From: Diphasiastrum complanatum
Lineage: Eukaryota > Streptophyta > Lycopodiopsida > Lycopodiales > Lycopodiaceae
Direction: 5' to 3'
Length of the DNA stretch: 64,000 nucleotides
Assembly (NCBI GenBank): GCA_029204225.1
Contig: CM055111.1
Coordinates: forward strand, 23,560,899-23,624,898
The notes under the pieces are model-generated. The model worked only from the letters and a program-made list of their open reading frames with translations. It was not told the DNA's origin and did not search any database. Positions within the stretch are counted from its first letter, which is position 1, and the number at the start of each line of letters is the position of its first letter. Of this stretch, positions 44,936 through 55,430 are shown one piece after another. Both the position numbers and the translations under genes were made by a program.

Positions 44936-46513
44936 TCAACTCTTGTCACTTTGATTCGACGTACCAATAGACTTCAAAGGATGCTCAATTTTTCCAACTT
45001 TTTCCACAGTATTATCTTGAAAAGTTTGCTCATGAACTTTTTCACTAATGCTCCCATAAAATACATCAACTTGCGATGATTGATAGTATGATTTCTCAGC
45101 CATATCAACATTTTCCAGCAAGCTTGAATATTCAAACAATTCATCCCTTTGTTCTTCTACCATCAAAGTGGATGCTAGAAAACAAGATGAAGCTTCCTTC
45201 TTGTATGTGTCCAACACAAACAAATTATTTCTTGCAGTGCCCGTAGCAATAAGCATCAAAGATTTAGAAGGATCTTTTACAAAACACCTTCCTTCCTTAA
45301 ATTCAACAAGCAATCCTTGCTTGATGATTAGAAAAATAGAAAGTAGATTTTTCTTGATGCTAGGAACATAAAGAACATTCTTGACATACTTTTGATCTCC
45401 ATTAGGCAAAACAAGAGCAATATCACCAATACCTTTGATCAAATGTGATGTGTCTCCTGCACATTGAACTTGGCTTCCATCATTAATTGCCTTCAAGCTT
45501 GTGAAAACTTCACGTTCATAGGACATATGATTAGTGGCTCCACTATCCATGAACCACTCGAAACTTGGTTTCTTAGAAACCATAAAAGCATAATCATTAT
45601 CAATAATATTTGCTTGCTCCTCCACTTGTGGCTCCAAAGATGCTAAGGTGGCCGTATTAGGTTCTTCACGATCTTCAATAGATGCCTCATGCTTTGCTTT
45701 CTCTATTCTTTTCCTACAATATTTGATGGTATGTCCCTCTTTGTGACAATAGAAACATATCATCTTCCGTTTGAACTTTGAAAACTTATCTTCACCTTCT
45801 TTAGAGGATGTAGAAGAAGAAATACCTTTTGACTTTCACTATGAGAAAAAAGCTTAATCTTGTGGCTCTTCAACTGCAAAATTGATTCGAGTTTGTTCTT
45901 CTTGTAGAAGTAGTCCAACAAGATCATCAAAAGATATTTTTGATCCTCTTAGAGAAATGCTCAAGGATAATATGAAAGGAAGATAAGTCATAGGAAGAGA
46001 ATTGAGCATAATGGAGACAAATTGAGATTCATCAATGATCTCATCAATATTAAGAAGCTCTTCTCTAAGATCTTTGATCTTTGACAAATGATTAGTCATG
46101 ACATCATCTTCACGAATTTTCAAGAGAGTGAGTTGATTTCGTAGATAAACAGCTCTTGAAGTATTCTTTACTTGAAAAGTCTTTGCAAGAGTTTCCCAAG
46201 CACTTTTAGAATTTTTGCAAGACCTAACATGAGCAAGGATAGATATTTTTATCGATAATGATATGATGGATAATGCTTGTGCATCTCGTCGATCCCACTT
46301 CTTTTGCTCTTCAGAAGATGCTATGGTTGAAGATGGCGCCTCAGATTTAAGAGATGCAAAGGCTTTCGGTCTTTCTTCTTCACTACAAACAATGTCAAAC
46401 AATCCTTTTGCAATGAGCAGATTTTTAATCATGACGCACCAAAAGGAGTAATTAGTGCCATCCAATCTATCTTCATTAAACAAAGAACCAAACGACTTTG
46501 TTTCTTTAGCCAT
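44936..46513 (-). pseudogene. Ty1/copia gag and protease (- strand)
   Basis: Gag from ATG 46513: MAKETKSFGSLFNEDRLDGT, NYSFWCVMIKNLLIAKG, SAWETLAKTFQVKNTSRAVY (UBN2 family). After stops at 45854-45833 the same frame continues with zinc knuckle CFYCHKEGHTIKYC and protease WFMDSGATNHMSYEREVF, then NVLYVPSIKKNLLS. The gag-pre-integrase, integrase and RT are missing: the frame ends at 44936 against an LTR-like insert. The 5' LTR is not present on the right. The gag frame itself is intact for about 220 codons. Confidence 0.88.
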
Positions 46514-47342
46514 TAGGATCGGCCAACAAAAGATTTGCTTTTCAAATCCTAAATGTGCCCTAAAAGACAAAAAAACTAGCAAGTATCAAATCTGAAAAAT
46601 CAGCACCGGAATGTGTCGAAACCACACATTAGATGGATGTAGAAACTCGCCCTCCTACAAACCTTGTGTGCTAAAAATTTCAACCTAAAATTGCATTACA
46701 AACTCAAAAAACCAGCAAGCAAAGAATCAGGTTAGCCTCCAACAAAGTTTTTTTTGAAACCCATCTTTCTTGCCAAAAAGTGTGAACAATACACACATGG
46801 ATAGGGCTGTTGCAACACCCTACAAATGGTAATATGCTGTCCAATTTTCAGCCTCGGAATGTGATCGGATCATCACAAAAAAATTAGTGCCTTCTTCCAC
46901 ACCTGGAAACAAGCAAAAAGAAGCGGATCTTCACTTTGTAAAATCAGCAAGGGTGCTGATTTTTCAGCCAAATCAGAAGAATAGAATTGCTTGTAGATGG
47001 GCACCCTCCTGCAAGGAGCAAATCTGAAAAATAGGGCAGCAGCGGACCAACGGAAGTAGGATAAACCTGGAGGAAGTTTTCAGATGGACATGTGGGCTTA
47101 AGTACCAGATTTTTTTTTTCTATTGTTGGAAAATATGAGATCTCAAAATTGCAGAAGGAAGATGGACCTCTAAAAGTTATAAAATCTATCCTTGGAAGCT
47201 AGACCATATGATGTTGATCTGTAAGACATTTGGTGATCAGAAAAGGCATCAATGAAAGAATAAGATAAGAAAAATAATGCAGTAATAACAAACACAGACA
47301 GTCAATAAATACAAAAAATAATGAAAGATAAAAACATAACTA
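46514..47342 (-). mobile_element. Copia leader and undefined AT-rich flank
   Basis: 46514-47100 is the untranslated leader of the - strand copia, partly matching 43345-43580 inverted (GGATCTTCACTTTG..AATCAGCA near 46925). From about 47110 to 47342 the sequence is AT-rich without recognisable signal. No 5' LTR is seen, so the element is truncated there. Confidence 0.55.
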
Positions 47343-47935
47343 AATATATACAAATAGATCACTGCCATTGACGACAATGTCGAGGAGTACTCCGTCAAGT
47401 GTTTCTAACTGGACTGCTCCATCTGAGAATATTTTATTGATTACATATGGTCCTTCACTTTTGAATTTTAATTTTTCAGGGTGCTTCTTTGAGGTGTATA
47501 GAAGCACTTTATCACCTTTATGTAGATCTTTATTACGTAGGTAACGATCGTGCCATGCTTTTTAACGACGTTTGTTAACTAATTGTGCATGATACGAGAT
47601 GAGTCGAGTCTCACACAATTGAGCTAACGTAAATAGCATGTTTTGTACCTCTTGTTCGATCGCAACTTTCTCACATAGATAAGTAGAGAAAGCTTGCATT
47701 ACTTGCGAGGAGAGAACTAAAAATTCAACAGACATTACTTGCCTCTTGACCAAAAATGAGATGGAAGGGTGTAACCCATCCAGTGACCTTCTTGGGAGTT
47801 GTACAATATGCCCAGATAGTTGAGAACAATTTGGTTTTCCAATCTGATCTACTTGTCTCAACTATCTTCATCAGAATCTGGATTCTGCTTGGCCATTACA
47901 TTGGGGGTAGTAGGGGGTACTTTTTCAATGTACAA
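47343..47935 (-). pseudogene. Gypsy integrase C-terminal fragment
   Basis: On the - strand: LVVH, TGA (47927-47925), KSTPYYPQCNGQAES, then TRSDWKTKLFSTIWAYCTTP, SVEFLVLSSQVMQAFSTYLC, LAQLCETRLISYHAQLVNKR, KKHPEKLKFKSEGPYVIN. It matches the integrase end of gypsy element 1 (35140-35770) closely, including the same TGA. A frameshift lies near 47740. No other part of the element is attached. Confidence 0.88.
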
Positions 47936-49416
47936 CAAGGCAATGACATAGGAGATTATCAACCACTTCATCCAGTAATGATGAGGAGACATAATGAGTA
48001 CGCTGACTTGTGTTACATGTAAAGCAGCTGATCAACGAAGGAACTGTGAAAGTTGTGTTTTTGCACGAGGGACATGGTATTCTGAACGAACACTAAGAGA
48101 CAGTTTGGATTAGAATCAAACTAGTGCAAACTCTGGGTGCATATGTCTAATTCAAAGAGAGCTACTTGAAGCCAAGTGAGATGTACACTTTTTGTTTTGA
48201 CTGTAAGGCAACTGACCAATGACAAAATTGTAAAAATTCATGTTTTGCGTAACATACGTGGTGCTTCAAACAAATGCAAAGAGATAGTTTGTAATGGGAT
48301 CAAGCTGGTGCGACCTCTTGGATCTCTACAAAGTCAATGGTCACATTTGTTTTAGTTCAAAGACAGCTACTTCAAGCTAAGTCAGAGGTGCATTGCAGAG
48401 TACTCAATATTTGCCTACCTTAAAGAGCCAAATGGAAGAAGTCAAGATCAATCTGGGACAAGGAGATAAGTCAAGGTGCAAAGCAAGAAGACACCAAGTG
48501 GACCACAAATCAGATAGTGAACTATAAATTCTTTGGTTTAGGGAGCTCTGATACTTGTGCAGAAATGATAAAATCTGGAGCTTGGGGAGCTATACACAAA
48601 GTGCGGAAAGGACAAATCTGGAGCTCAAAGGAATTCCAAATCCAAGGGCAAAATTGACAAGGGTGGATATCTCAACAATCTCTGTCACCAGTCAATGAGG
48701 TTCTCGGGTTTTACGTAAGCGATATAAAATCTATGCTTTTCCCATACAAAGTGATGTTTTCAAGTTATGTATTTTCTAATATAAAAAGCGAGCCTCCGAC
48801 TTGTGGTGTGTCAGCTACAATATTAATAAAAGTGGCCAGTAAATTGAGTATTGTGCCAAGTAGCATAAAAGTAGTTAAGTTTAATTGGGAGACACCTTTG
48901 CACTAATCTGACATCTGATGAGGACATCGGATTTTGTAAAGGTGGGTTGCAAGGTTTAGTCACGACGCCACTAGCGCCAGCATTGTCCCCAACGCCAGTA
49001 GCGACACTGCTACTCTCGGTGCCAGTGTCGCTCCCGACGCCATTGTAACTAGAATCCAGCCGATGCCAAGTTCCTATGGCTTAAAAAATTTGATCAGATC
49101 TAGCGAAGTCCAAAGAGCTCGGATCAATGTGCAATCACCTCACACGATCTAGGCATGAATAAAGGAAGCCTGAGGATCAATAAATTCTAGAAAGAAAAAA
49201 TGACTCTCTAGAGAGAGAAAAATGTGTTTTACTAGCTTAGATTGAGCACTTGCTATGAGAGGAGGTGTCGAATCCCACCATAACTATAGGGGGATGCGAG
49301 TTGTGACTCAGCACGAGCTCCAACCGAGCTCCAACCAAGTCTTAGCTCCCCTTGCTGGAATATTGTCCTAGCACCCACCTTCGCATGCCTGCGCCCTAGA
49401 GAGCAGGGTCGGTCAT
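47936..49416. repeat. Dispersed repeat R, copy 1 (left part)
   Basis: From about 48190 it aligns with copy 2 at 53390-55290: GCAAAGCAAGAAGACACCAAG, GATACTTGTGCAGAAATGAT, GTTCTCGGGTTTTACGTAAG, AATCCAGCCG, CCTTGCTGGAATATTGTCCT. Within copy 1 the first ~180 bases occur twice (48020-48180 and 48200-48370). It continues after a copia insertion at 52737-52860. The nature is unknown; LTR-retroelement leader or a large non-autonomous element is possible. Confidence 0.7.
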
Positions 49417-49494
49417 GTCAAAAAATCAGAGGTGAACTAGAAGTGATATCGAATTGGTAGAGCATTGTGATAACAGTAGCTCTGATATCAAATC

Positions 49495-49962
49495 TAAAAT
49501 GGTGTGATAGCAGCGGAAGTTGAGAACAGACGGTTGTGGATCAAAAGTGCAACAGTTACCATTAAAATGATCAAGATGAATAAACATGTAGTAATGCCAA
49601 TAAAAAAAATCAGTGGACAAAAATGTACTCTTGATTGATTCAAAAAAATTGAGTACAATGTCTTGAAGCAAAAACGACTTCAGCTAGTTGATCGTTGTTG
49701 TTTGATATATTACAAAATATCTTCTATTTGCTAAATATCTAATTAGCATTAAATGCTATCTGCTACATTTATTACAACCGCCTTTGAATGTACAAAGTAG
49801 GCGGACTATTAACGCGACGTCGTGGGTTAGGTTTCTAACCGGAAAAATCAAAATTTACATTGTATCGAAAATATACAAAGACTCAAAAAATATACACTAA
49901 CTCAAAAAATTACGAATTTTTGAGTCGATCCGGTATCGAAAAATTTTGATTCTAGATTTCAA
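49495..49962 (-). mobile_element. Copia LTR, left copy, truncated
   Basis: Aligns with 52116-52636 (AAATGCTATCTGC/AAATGCTATCTACG, ACATTTATTACAACCGCCTT, AAAGTAGGCGGA). The inner part is replaced by pol sequence from about 49963. Confidence 0.75.
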
Positions 49963-51480
49963 TCAACATCATGTGTTGACATTGCCTCTGATAAAGTGAT
50001 AAATCGGGATGGAGGCTGTCTAGATCGGTTCGATCTTCTGGGTTGCACTTTGAGCCTCTAATGTGATTCGACTTGTTGAGGGACTGCCTCATTGTCAAAG
50101 TCGGTGTCGATCTTCTGTTAGTCCTGAGTTCGGAACTGTTGTTGACTCTAGGATCTGAATTGGATGGAGCTTTTCCCTTGTGGTCGATGAACTGATCTTC
50201 CACAAAAATGACATCTCTGCTCGTGAATGATTTCTGAGTGTCCAGATTGTAGAGCTTGTATGCCTTGTGGTCTGGGGAATAGCTGATGAAAATCATCTTT
50301 TCGTTGGTGTCGTCCAACTTCTTTCTTAGATCAACAGTGATTTGAGAGTAGGCTATGCATCCAAACACTCGAATATGCTTGAGTGATGGTTTCGATCATG
50401 TCCATACCTCGTGAGGGGTTTTGCCATTCAAGGCCTATGTAATGGATCGATTTTGTAAATAGGCAGTTGTGGTAACATCTTCTACCCAAAATTTCTTTGG
50501 AAGAGAGGGATGGGCTAACATGCTCTTGGCACTTTCAATGAGTGTCCGATTCTTCCGTTCAGCTACACCATAGGACTGAGGTGAGTAGCTTGTTGTGAAT
50601 TGTTGACGTATCTGATTGGCTTTGCAGAACTTTTTAAATTCGTTGGAGATAAATTCTCCCCCTCCATCAGTGCGTAGAGCTTTGATCTTCCTATGGGTCT
50701 GATTTTCAACAGACGCCTTGAACTGTTTGAAGAACTTGAAAGCTTCGAATTTGTTCTTCAGAAAATAGATGACAGTTCTTCGAGAGAAGTCATCAATGAA
50801 GGTTAGGAAATAGAGGGCTCTCCCTGTGGAAGCAGTCTGCATCGAGCCACAAATGTCACTGTTTGTGTACAAGATCTAGCAAAGATCTAGAAGTATGAAC
50901 TATATCGGAAATAAATGGACTTCTAACATGCTTGCTGATAATATAGCTTTTACATGGAAAATTCAATTTGCTAATTGAAACCAGATCTTGTACTAAATTC
51001 TGATTTGACATTTAATGAATACTATTGAAATTGAAATGGCCTAATCTGAAATGCCAAAACAAATAAGTTGATTCAAAAGTACAAGTATAAAGATCTTGAC
51101 TATTTATAGAATAAGAGTGACTGTATTTGTACAAGTAGTTACACCTTCTACTGAAAGCTAAAACTTTCTTAGATTCGTCAAGAATAGTGCAGCCCTATCT
51201 ATCAAATTTGGCCCTATGACCATAATTAATGATTCTACTTATTGAAAGTAGATTTTTGGTCAAATTTGAAATATGAAGAACATTGGAGAGCAACTTTACT
51301 TTACATGTCTGAAATTCGACTCTATCTGTTCCTTCACCCTTGATAGAATGAGATGAATTGTCTCCAAGTTGCACAATTCAAGAGTGGGTGAATGACTTGT
51401 AGTCTTGGAACCAGTCTCGATGGTGAGTCATGTGTTGAGTTGCTCCTGAGTCCAAGCACCAGGAATTGATATCAAGTTAT
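49952..51480 (-). pseudogene. Copia protease and integrase
   Basis: Reading leftwards: protease SWCLDSGATQHMTHHRDW (about 51470), a degraded pre-integrase (RLGHFNFNSIH near 51010), integrase core SDICGSM, FIDDFSRRTVIYFLKNK, ALRTDGGGEFISNEF and YGVAERKNRTLIESAKSMLA, so all three acidic residues are present. After a stop at 50435, VFGCIAYSQITVDLRKKLDD follows and the frame ends at 49952 directly against the LTR. No RT or RNase H. A TGA/TAG-rich decay pattern. Confidence 0.85.
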
Positions 51481-52010
51481 TTTTTGACCTTGGTCATGAA
51501 GGATGCTTCATCTTCCTCTCATTGCTGGATCGAGTGATTGGTAGTAGCAGCATTTGTTTGTTGTTGGAACTGCTACTTCTTTTCGTTGTCGTATTGCAAC
51601 GTTCTGCAATCCTTGATAAGGTGACCAGTCCTCTTATAATATTTACAAAATATATTCTGACTTGGCTGGAATGATGAAGACTCTGAAGTTGATTCTCAGG
51701 GTGAAGAATGTCTTCCTCAAATGAAGTTTGGAGGTGACGTCCCTGATATTGTAGAGAGTTGCTAGGATGTTCCATGCATTCTTAGCAGTCTGAGTAGCTC
51801 ATATATGGCTGATTTGAGAGTCTTTGATATTGAGAGGGATCATGGCAAATGCCTTGCCATCTCTCAATCTCCATTTGGTGATGATGGTTGCATCACCTTC
51901 TGGCTTGACCTCTGTGCCATCAACGATGTCCCACGGTTCTTTGGCAAGTAGAACTACTTTCATCTTGAACTCAGAATACTGCTAACTGCGCACTTGATGA
52001 AATGATGTCT
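51481..52010 (-). pseudogene. Copia gag remnant
   Basis: On the - strand: SEFKMKVVLLAKEPWDIVDG, ATIITKWRLRDGKAFAMIPL, NAWNILATLYNI (UBN2-type gag) and a damaged zinc knuckle CKYYKRTGHLIKDC, where the second Cys is Tyr. Several frameshifts. Confidence 0.7.
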
Positions 52011-52115
52011 TGGTAAACAAGACTGATAACCTGCAATAGAAATGTAGATTAGGCGAACTAGAAGTGATATCGGATTGGTAGAGCACTATGATAACAACAG
52101 CTCTGATATCAAATC

Positions 52116-52736
52116 TGAAACAGTGTGATAGTAGCGGAAGTTGAGAATGGACACTTGTGGATCGTAAGTGCAGCAATTACCAACAAAATGATCAAGATGA
52201 ATAAACATGTAGTAATGCTCAATAGAACAAATCAGTAGTGTGGACAAAAATGTACTCTTGATTGATTGGAAAAAATTGAGTACAATAACTTGAAGCAAAA
52301 CGACTTTAGCTGGTTGATCGTTGTTGTTTAATAGATTACAAAAATCATCTACTTGCTAAATATCTAATTGGTATTAAATGCTATCTACGACATTTATTAC
52401 AACCGCCTTTGAATGTATAAAGTAGGCGGATTGTTAACATAGCGTCGTGAGTCGAATTTCTAACCCACAGTATCAAAATTTAGATTGTATCGAAAATATA
52501 TAGACTCGAAATATATACACTGACTCAAAAAATTATGAATTTTTTGAGTCGATCTGGTATCGAGATTTTTTTAATTTTGATATCGAAAAATTACGAATTT
52601 TTTGAGTCGATCCGGTATCAAAAAATTCTGATTCTGGATTTTGATCTTTGGGTCAAAAAAATTTGATACTAGATTTTTTGATCTTCTGCTCAAAAATTTG
52701 AGCCTTCTTTTTCTAGTTTATGTATAAGTACATAAA
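52116..52736 (-). mobile_element. Copia 5' LTR, right copy
   Basis: LTR of the - strand copia; on the + strand it starts about TGAAACAGTGTGATAG (52116) right after the primer-site complement GCTCTGATATCA and ends near ACATAAAGCA before R sequence resumes. It contains a repeated AATTTTTTGAGTCGATC segment (about 52537 and 52591). Confidence 0.65.
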
Positions 52737-53384
52737 GCATTAAAAAAGTGAGATTTCTCTCAAATTGACTCTGATTACCTTCTGGTTCAGTGTTCGGTAA
52801 AAGCGCCAATTGTAAGGTCGCTTCAAATCTTTTTGATCTAGCACTTAGCTGAGGGTCGTATCCCGGGACGCTAGCGGTATGTTGTCGGAACCATTCGGTT
52901 CGGGACGCCATCGGTATGTTGTCGGGACCATTTGGTCTAGAAATTGGTTGTCGTTGTATCTGCCGCGACTTGTGGTTCTGAGTGTTTCTTGCATGAATAT
53001 GAATGGGTTAAGATTTTGGGGAACGACTTCTAGCCTGTTGGCTGAGTTGGATGGCTTGCTTGGGTAGAAGTTACTTGTTTAGGGTTGTCTAGTATGGCGT
53101 GGCGCCAGGTTTGCTTCCAGCGCTCGTGGTGAAGCTTTGAATTGGTTAAGTCCGACGACTTGCTTGGAATGAATGTTTACTCGATTGTAATGAAGCTTCG
53201 AGTTAGTTAAGTTTGATGTAAGTCAGGCGACTTGCTTGGAGGGAAGTCACCCACATCGGGACCCTTGATCTGGCATGGCGCCAGATTGGATCTCAATGTT
53301 GGGTCTAGAACTTTAAATTGGTTATGTTGGATCTTTTTTGGCGAGTTGGTTGCTTGTATGTCGATTATGTGATGTAAACAAATG
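52737..53384. repeat. Repeat R copy 1 (right end) and LTR-like segment
   Basis: 52737-52855 resumes repeat R (GATTACCTTCTGG, GCGCCAATTGTAAGG, CTTCAAATCTTTTTGATCT), matching 55310-55430. Beyond it are two near copies of CGGTATGTTGTCGG (about 52874, 52912) and paired segments with GGCGACTTGCTTGGA/CGACTTGCTTGGAA. Read on the - strand, TTACA followed by ATTGGCGCTTTTACC could be an LTR end and primer site. If so, this is an LTR between two R bodies. Tentative. Confidence 0.45.
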
Positions 53385-53496
53385 GATCAGTGACAGAATT
53401 GTGAAAGTCATGTTTTGTGCGAGAGACATGGTGCTTCAAACAAACATGTGCAATCTCTTGACTTTCCACCACCTAAGACTGAGTCAATGATTATAT

Positions 53497-53856
53497 TTGT
53501 TTGGTTTAAACACAACTACCTCAAGCCAAGTGAGAAATAATTTATATTCAATCTTTGCCTATCTTAAGGAGCCAAATGAAAGAAAGCAGGATCAGGCTGG
53601 GACAAAGAGAGAAGTCAAGGTTCAAAGCAAGAAGACACCAAGTACCACAAAGTGGATAATAAACGGTAAATCTTTTGGCTCGGGGAGCCTTGATACTTGT
53701 GCAGAAATGATCAAATCTAGATTTATGGAGGTCAACCCAAAGTGCGACAAGGACAAATCAGGAGCTCAAATGAGTTCCAAAGTCAAAGTAACATGGGGTA
53801 AACATTTCAACAAAAGCCCCTGTCACCAGTCAATAAGGTTCTCGGGTTTTACGTAA
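53497..53856 (+). CDS. Uncharacterised frame in repeat R, copy 2
   Basis: A 119-codon frame rich in Lys, Ser and Thr (KSFGSGSLDTCAEMIKSRFM, KSGAQMSSKVKVTWGKHFNK). In copy 1 the same region (about 48420-48715) has stops but keeps LKEPN, QSKKTPS and RFSGFT. No family recognised. It may be a remnant of an element protein or just an open frame in the repeat. Confidence 0.3.
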   Translation: MFGLNTTTSSQVRNNLYSIFAYLKEPNERKQDQAGTKREVKVQSKKTPSTTKWIINGKSFGSGSLDTCAEMIKSRFMEVNPKCDKDKSGAQMSSKVKVTWGKHFNKSPCHQSIRFSGFT

Positions 53857-53979
53857 GCGATATGAAATCTACGCTTTTCTCAGACAAAGTAATGTTGTCT
53901 AGTTATATACATAGTTGCACAGAATCACGTTTATGGGAGGAGACGTTTCAGAAACCGCGTTTCTCCTCCCAGAATCGGG

Positions 53980-53981
<2 letters not shown>

Positions 53982-54016
<35 letters not shown>
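53982..54016. repeat. Poly(T) run
   Basis: 35 T residues within hAT MITE copy 2. Confidence 0.97.
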
Positions 54017-54017
<1 letters not shown>

Positions 54018-54176
54018 TGGAAAAATAGCTTATGGCTGAGATTTTTTTAGGGGATCAATGGTCAAACGAGCATTTTGCCTCTCAAAAGTGCAGTAGATGG
54101 GGCACAAATTGATCTTATTGTCAATAGCTATTTGGTTGTTATTTGCTCTGGTTTTCAATAAATGCTCAGGGGATTC

Positions 54177-54228
54177 GGGGGGCGGTAGCCCCCCGAGAAA
54201 CAGGGGGTCCGGGGGGCTACCGCCCCCC
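54177..54228. repeat. Perfect 18-bp G/C inverted repeat
   Basis: Arms GGGGGGCGGTAGCCCCCC (54177-54194) and GGGGGGCTACCGCCCCCC (54211-54228) are exact complements around a 16-base loop. Very strong hairpin potential inside hAT MITE copy 2. Confidence 0.92.
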
Positions 54229-54615
54229 GGTGGAGGGTTTGGGGGGCAACGCCGGTAAGACCTCTTCATGACTTGGCCTTCCACTCCCTGAGCGAAAACA
54301 CACTTACTGGGACCATCTGTGATTGTAACAAACATGCTAGAGGTTAGTTTTGAATTTTTATCCTTCACAGAATCCAACATGGATTAATGCACCTGAACTG
54401 GACCATCTTGCACCCGAAACAGTCGGCAAATTACACAGTAATTATGCTCTTAATTAGAGCTTTCATCTGATACCCATATTGCCCAAAAAAAAACCCAATT
54501 TGTTTTAAAAAAAAAAACGTTTCTGGAATTTTTTCAAAAAATTTCGAAACGCGTTTCAGAATCGCGTTTCTGAATGCAATTCTGAAACGCGTTTTAGAAA
54601 CGCAGTGCAACTATG

Positions 54616-54616
54616 G

Positions 54617-54656
<40 letters not shown>
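54616..54656. repeat. (TA)n microsatellite
   Basis: TA run beside the right end of the MITE; its start forms part of the target duplication. Confidence 0.95.
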
Positions 54657-54661
<5 letters not shown>

Positions 54662-55430
54662 TATATTTTTTCCAATGTAAAGAGTTGAGCCTCCAATTTG
54701 TGGTTTGCCAGCTACAATGTTGATAAAAGCGGCCAGTAAATTAAACAATGTGCCAAGTAGCATAAAGTAATTAAGTATAATTGGGAGACATCTTTGCAAT
54801 AATCTAACATTTGATGAGGACATCAAATTTTGTAAAGATGGATGTTGTAAAGCTAGCTACAAGTGCAAGCTTTATTCCCGGCGCCAACAGCGCCATTGCT
54901 GCTCCCAACGCCACCAGCACCAACGCCGCTCCCGGTGCCATAGAGACTAGAATCCAGCCGGTGCCAAGTTCCTATGGCTCAAAAACTTTGATCAGATCTA
55001 GCGAAGTCCAGAGAGCTTGAATCGATGTGCAATCACCTCACACGATCTAGGTATGATTAAAGGAAATCTGGAGATCAATAGATTTTAGAGAGAGAAAAGT
55101 GTGCTTTACCAGCTTGGTCTAAGCACTTGCTATGAGGGAGGTGGGGAATCTCACCATAACTAGAGGGGAATGCATGTTGTGACTCAGGGCAAGCTCCAAA
55201 CCAAGTCTCAGCTCCCCTTGCTGGAATGTTGTCCTGGCGCCCACCTTGGCATGCTAGCGCCCCGGGGACTAGGGTCGGTCACACACTTGAAATGTAACCT
55301 TCTCAGATTTATTAATAAAGTGGGATTTTCCTCAAACCGACTCCGATTACCTTCTGGGTTTCAGTGTTCGATAAAAGCGCCAATTGTAAGGCTGCTTCAA
55401 ATCTTTTTGATCTGGCACCTAGCTTAACCG

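Larger units (their letters stand above)
49430..52736 (-). mobile_element. Ty1/copia element (- strand) inserted in repeat R
   Basis: 5' LTR at the right (about 52116-52736), primer site, gag and pol remnants, and a second LTR at the left (about 49495-49962). The primer-site complement GCTCTGATATCA occurs at 52100-52111 and again at 49479-49490, so the left LTR also carries a downstream primer site and leader. The left LTR is cut at 49962, where integrase sequence begins, so RT, RNase H and the start of this LTR were deleted. R sequence resumes on both sides. Confidence 0.75.
53910..54615. mobile_element. Non-autonomous hAT element (MITE-like), copy 2
   Basis: A 706-bp element with termini CATAGTTGCAC and GTGCAACTATG (perfect 11-bp inverted repeat), flanked by perfect 8-bp duplications GTTATATA (53902-53909 and 54616-54623). 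Subterminal GAAACGCG/AACGCGTTT words are repeated at both ends. Inside lie a poly-T run and an 18-bp G/C inverted repeat. The first five bases equal those of the large hAT at 1092. No transposase. Absence from repeat R copy 1 gives the empty site. Confidence 0.93.
53385..55430. repeat. Dispersed repeat R, copy 2, with hAT MITE inside
   Basis: Aligns with copy 1 over 53390-53901 and 54624-55430; the hAT MITE at 53910-54615 is absent from copy 1 and accounts for the gap. A + strand frame at 53497-53856 (KEPNERKQDQAGTKREVKVQ, KTPSTTKWIINGK) looks protein-like and is broken in copy 1. Ends at about 55430 where LTR-like identity with 52855 stops. No known domain. Confidence 0.65.

Noticed and set aside
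54177-54228. Intrinsic (rho-independent) terminator
   Set aside because: Eukaryotic nuclear context, inside a transposon, and no gene ends there.
54030-54380. Gly/Pro-rich frame on the - strand
   Set aside because: Its odd composition comes from the G/C hairpin in the MITE; no start context or family.
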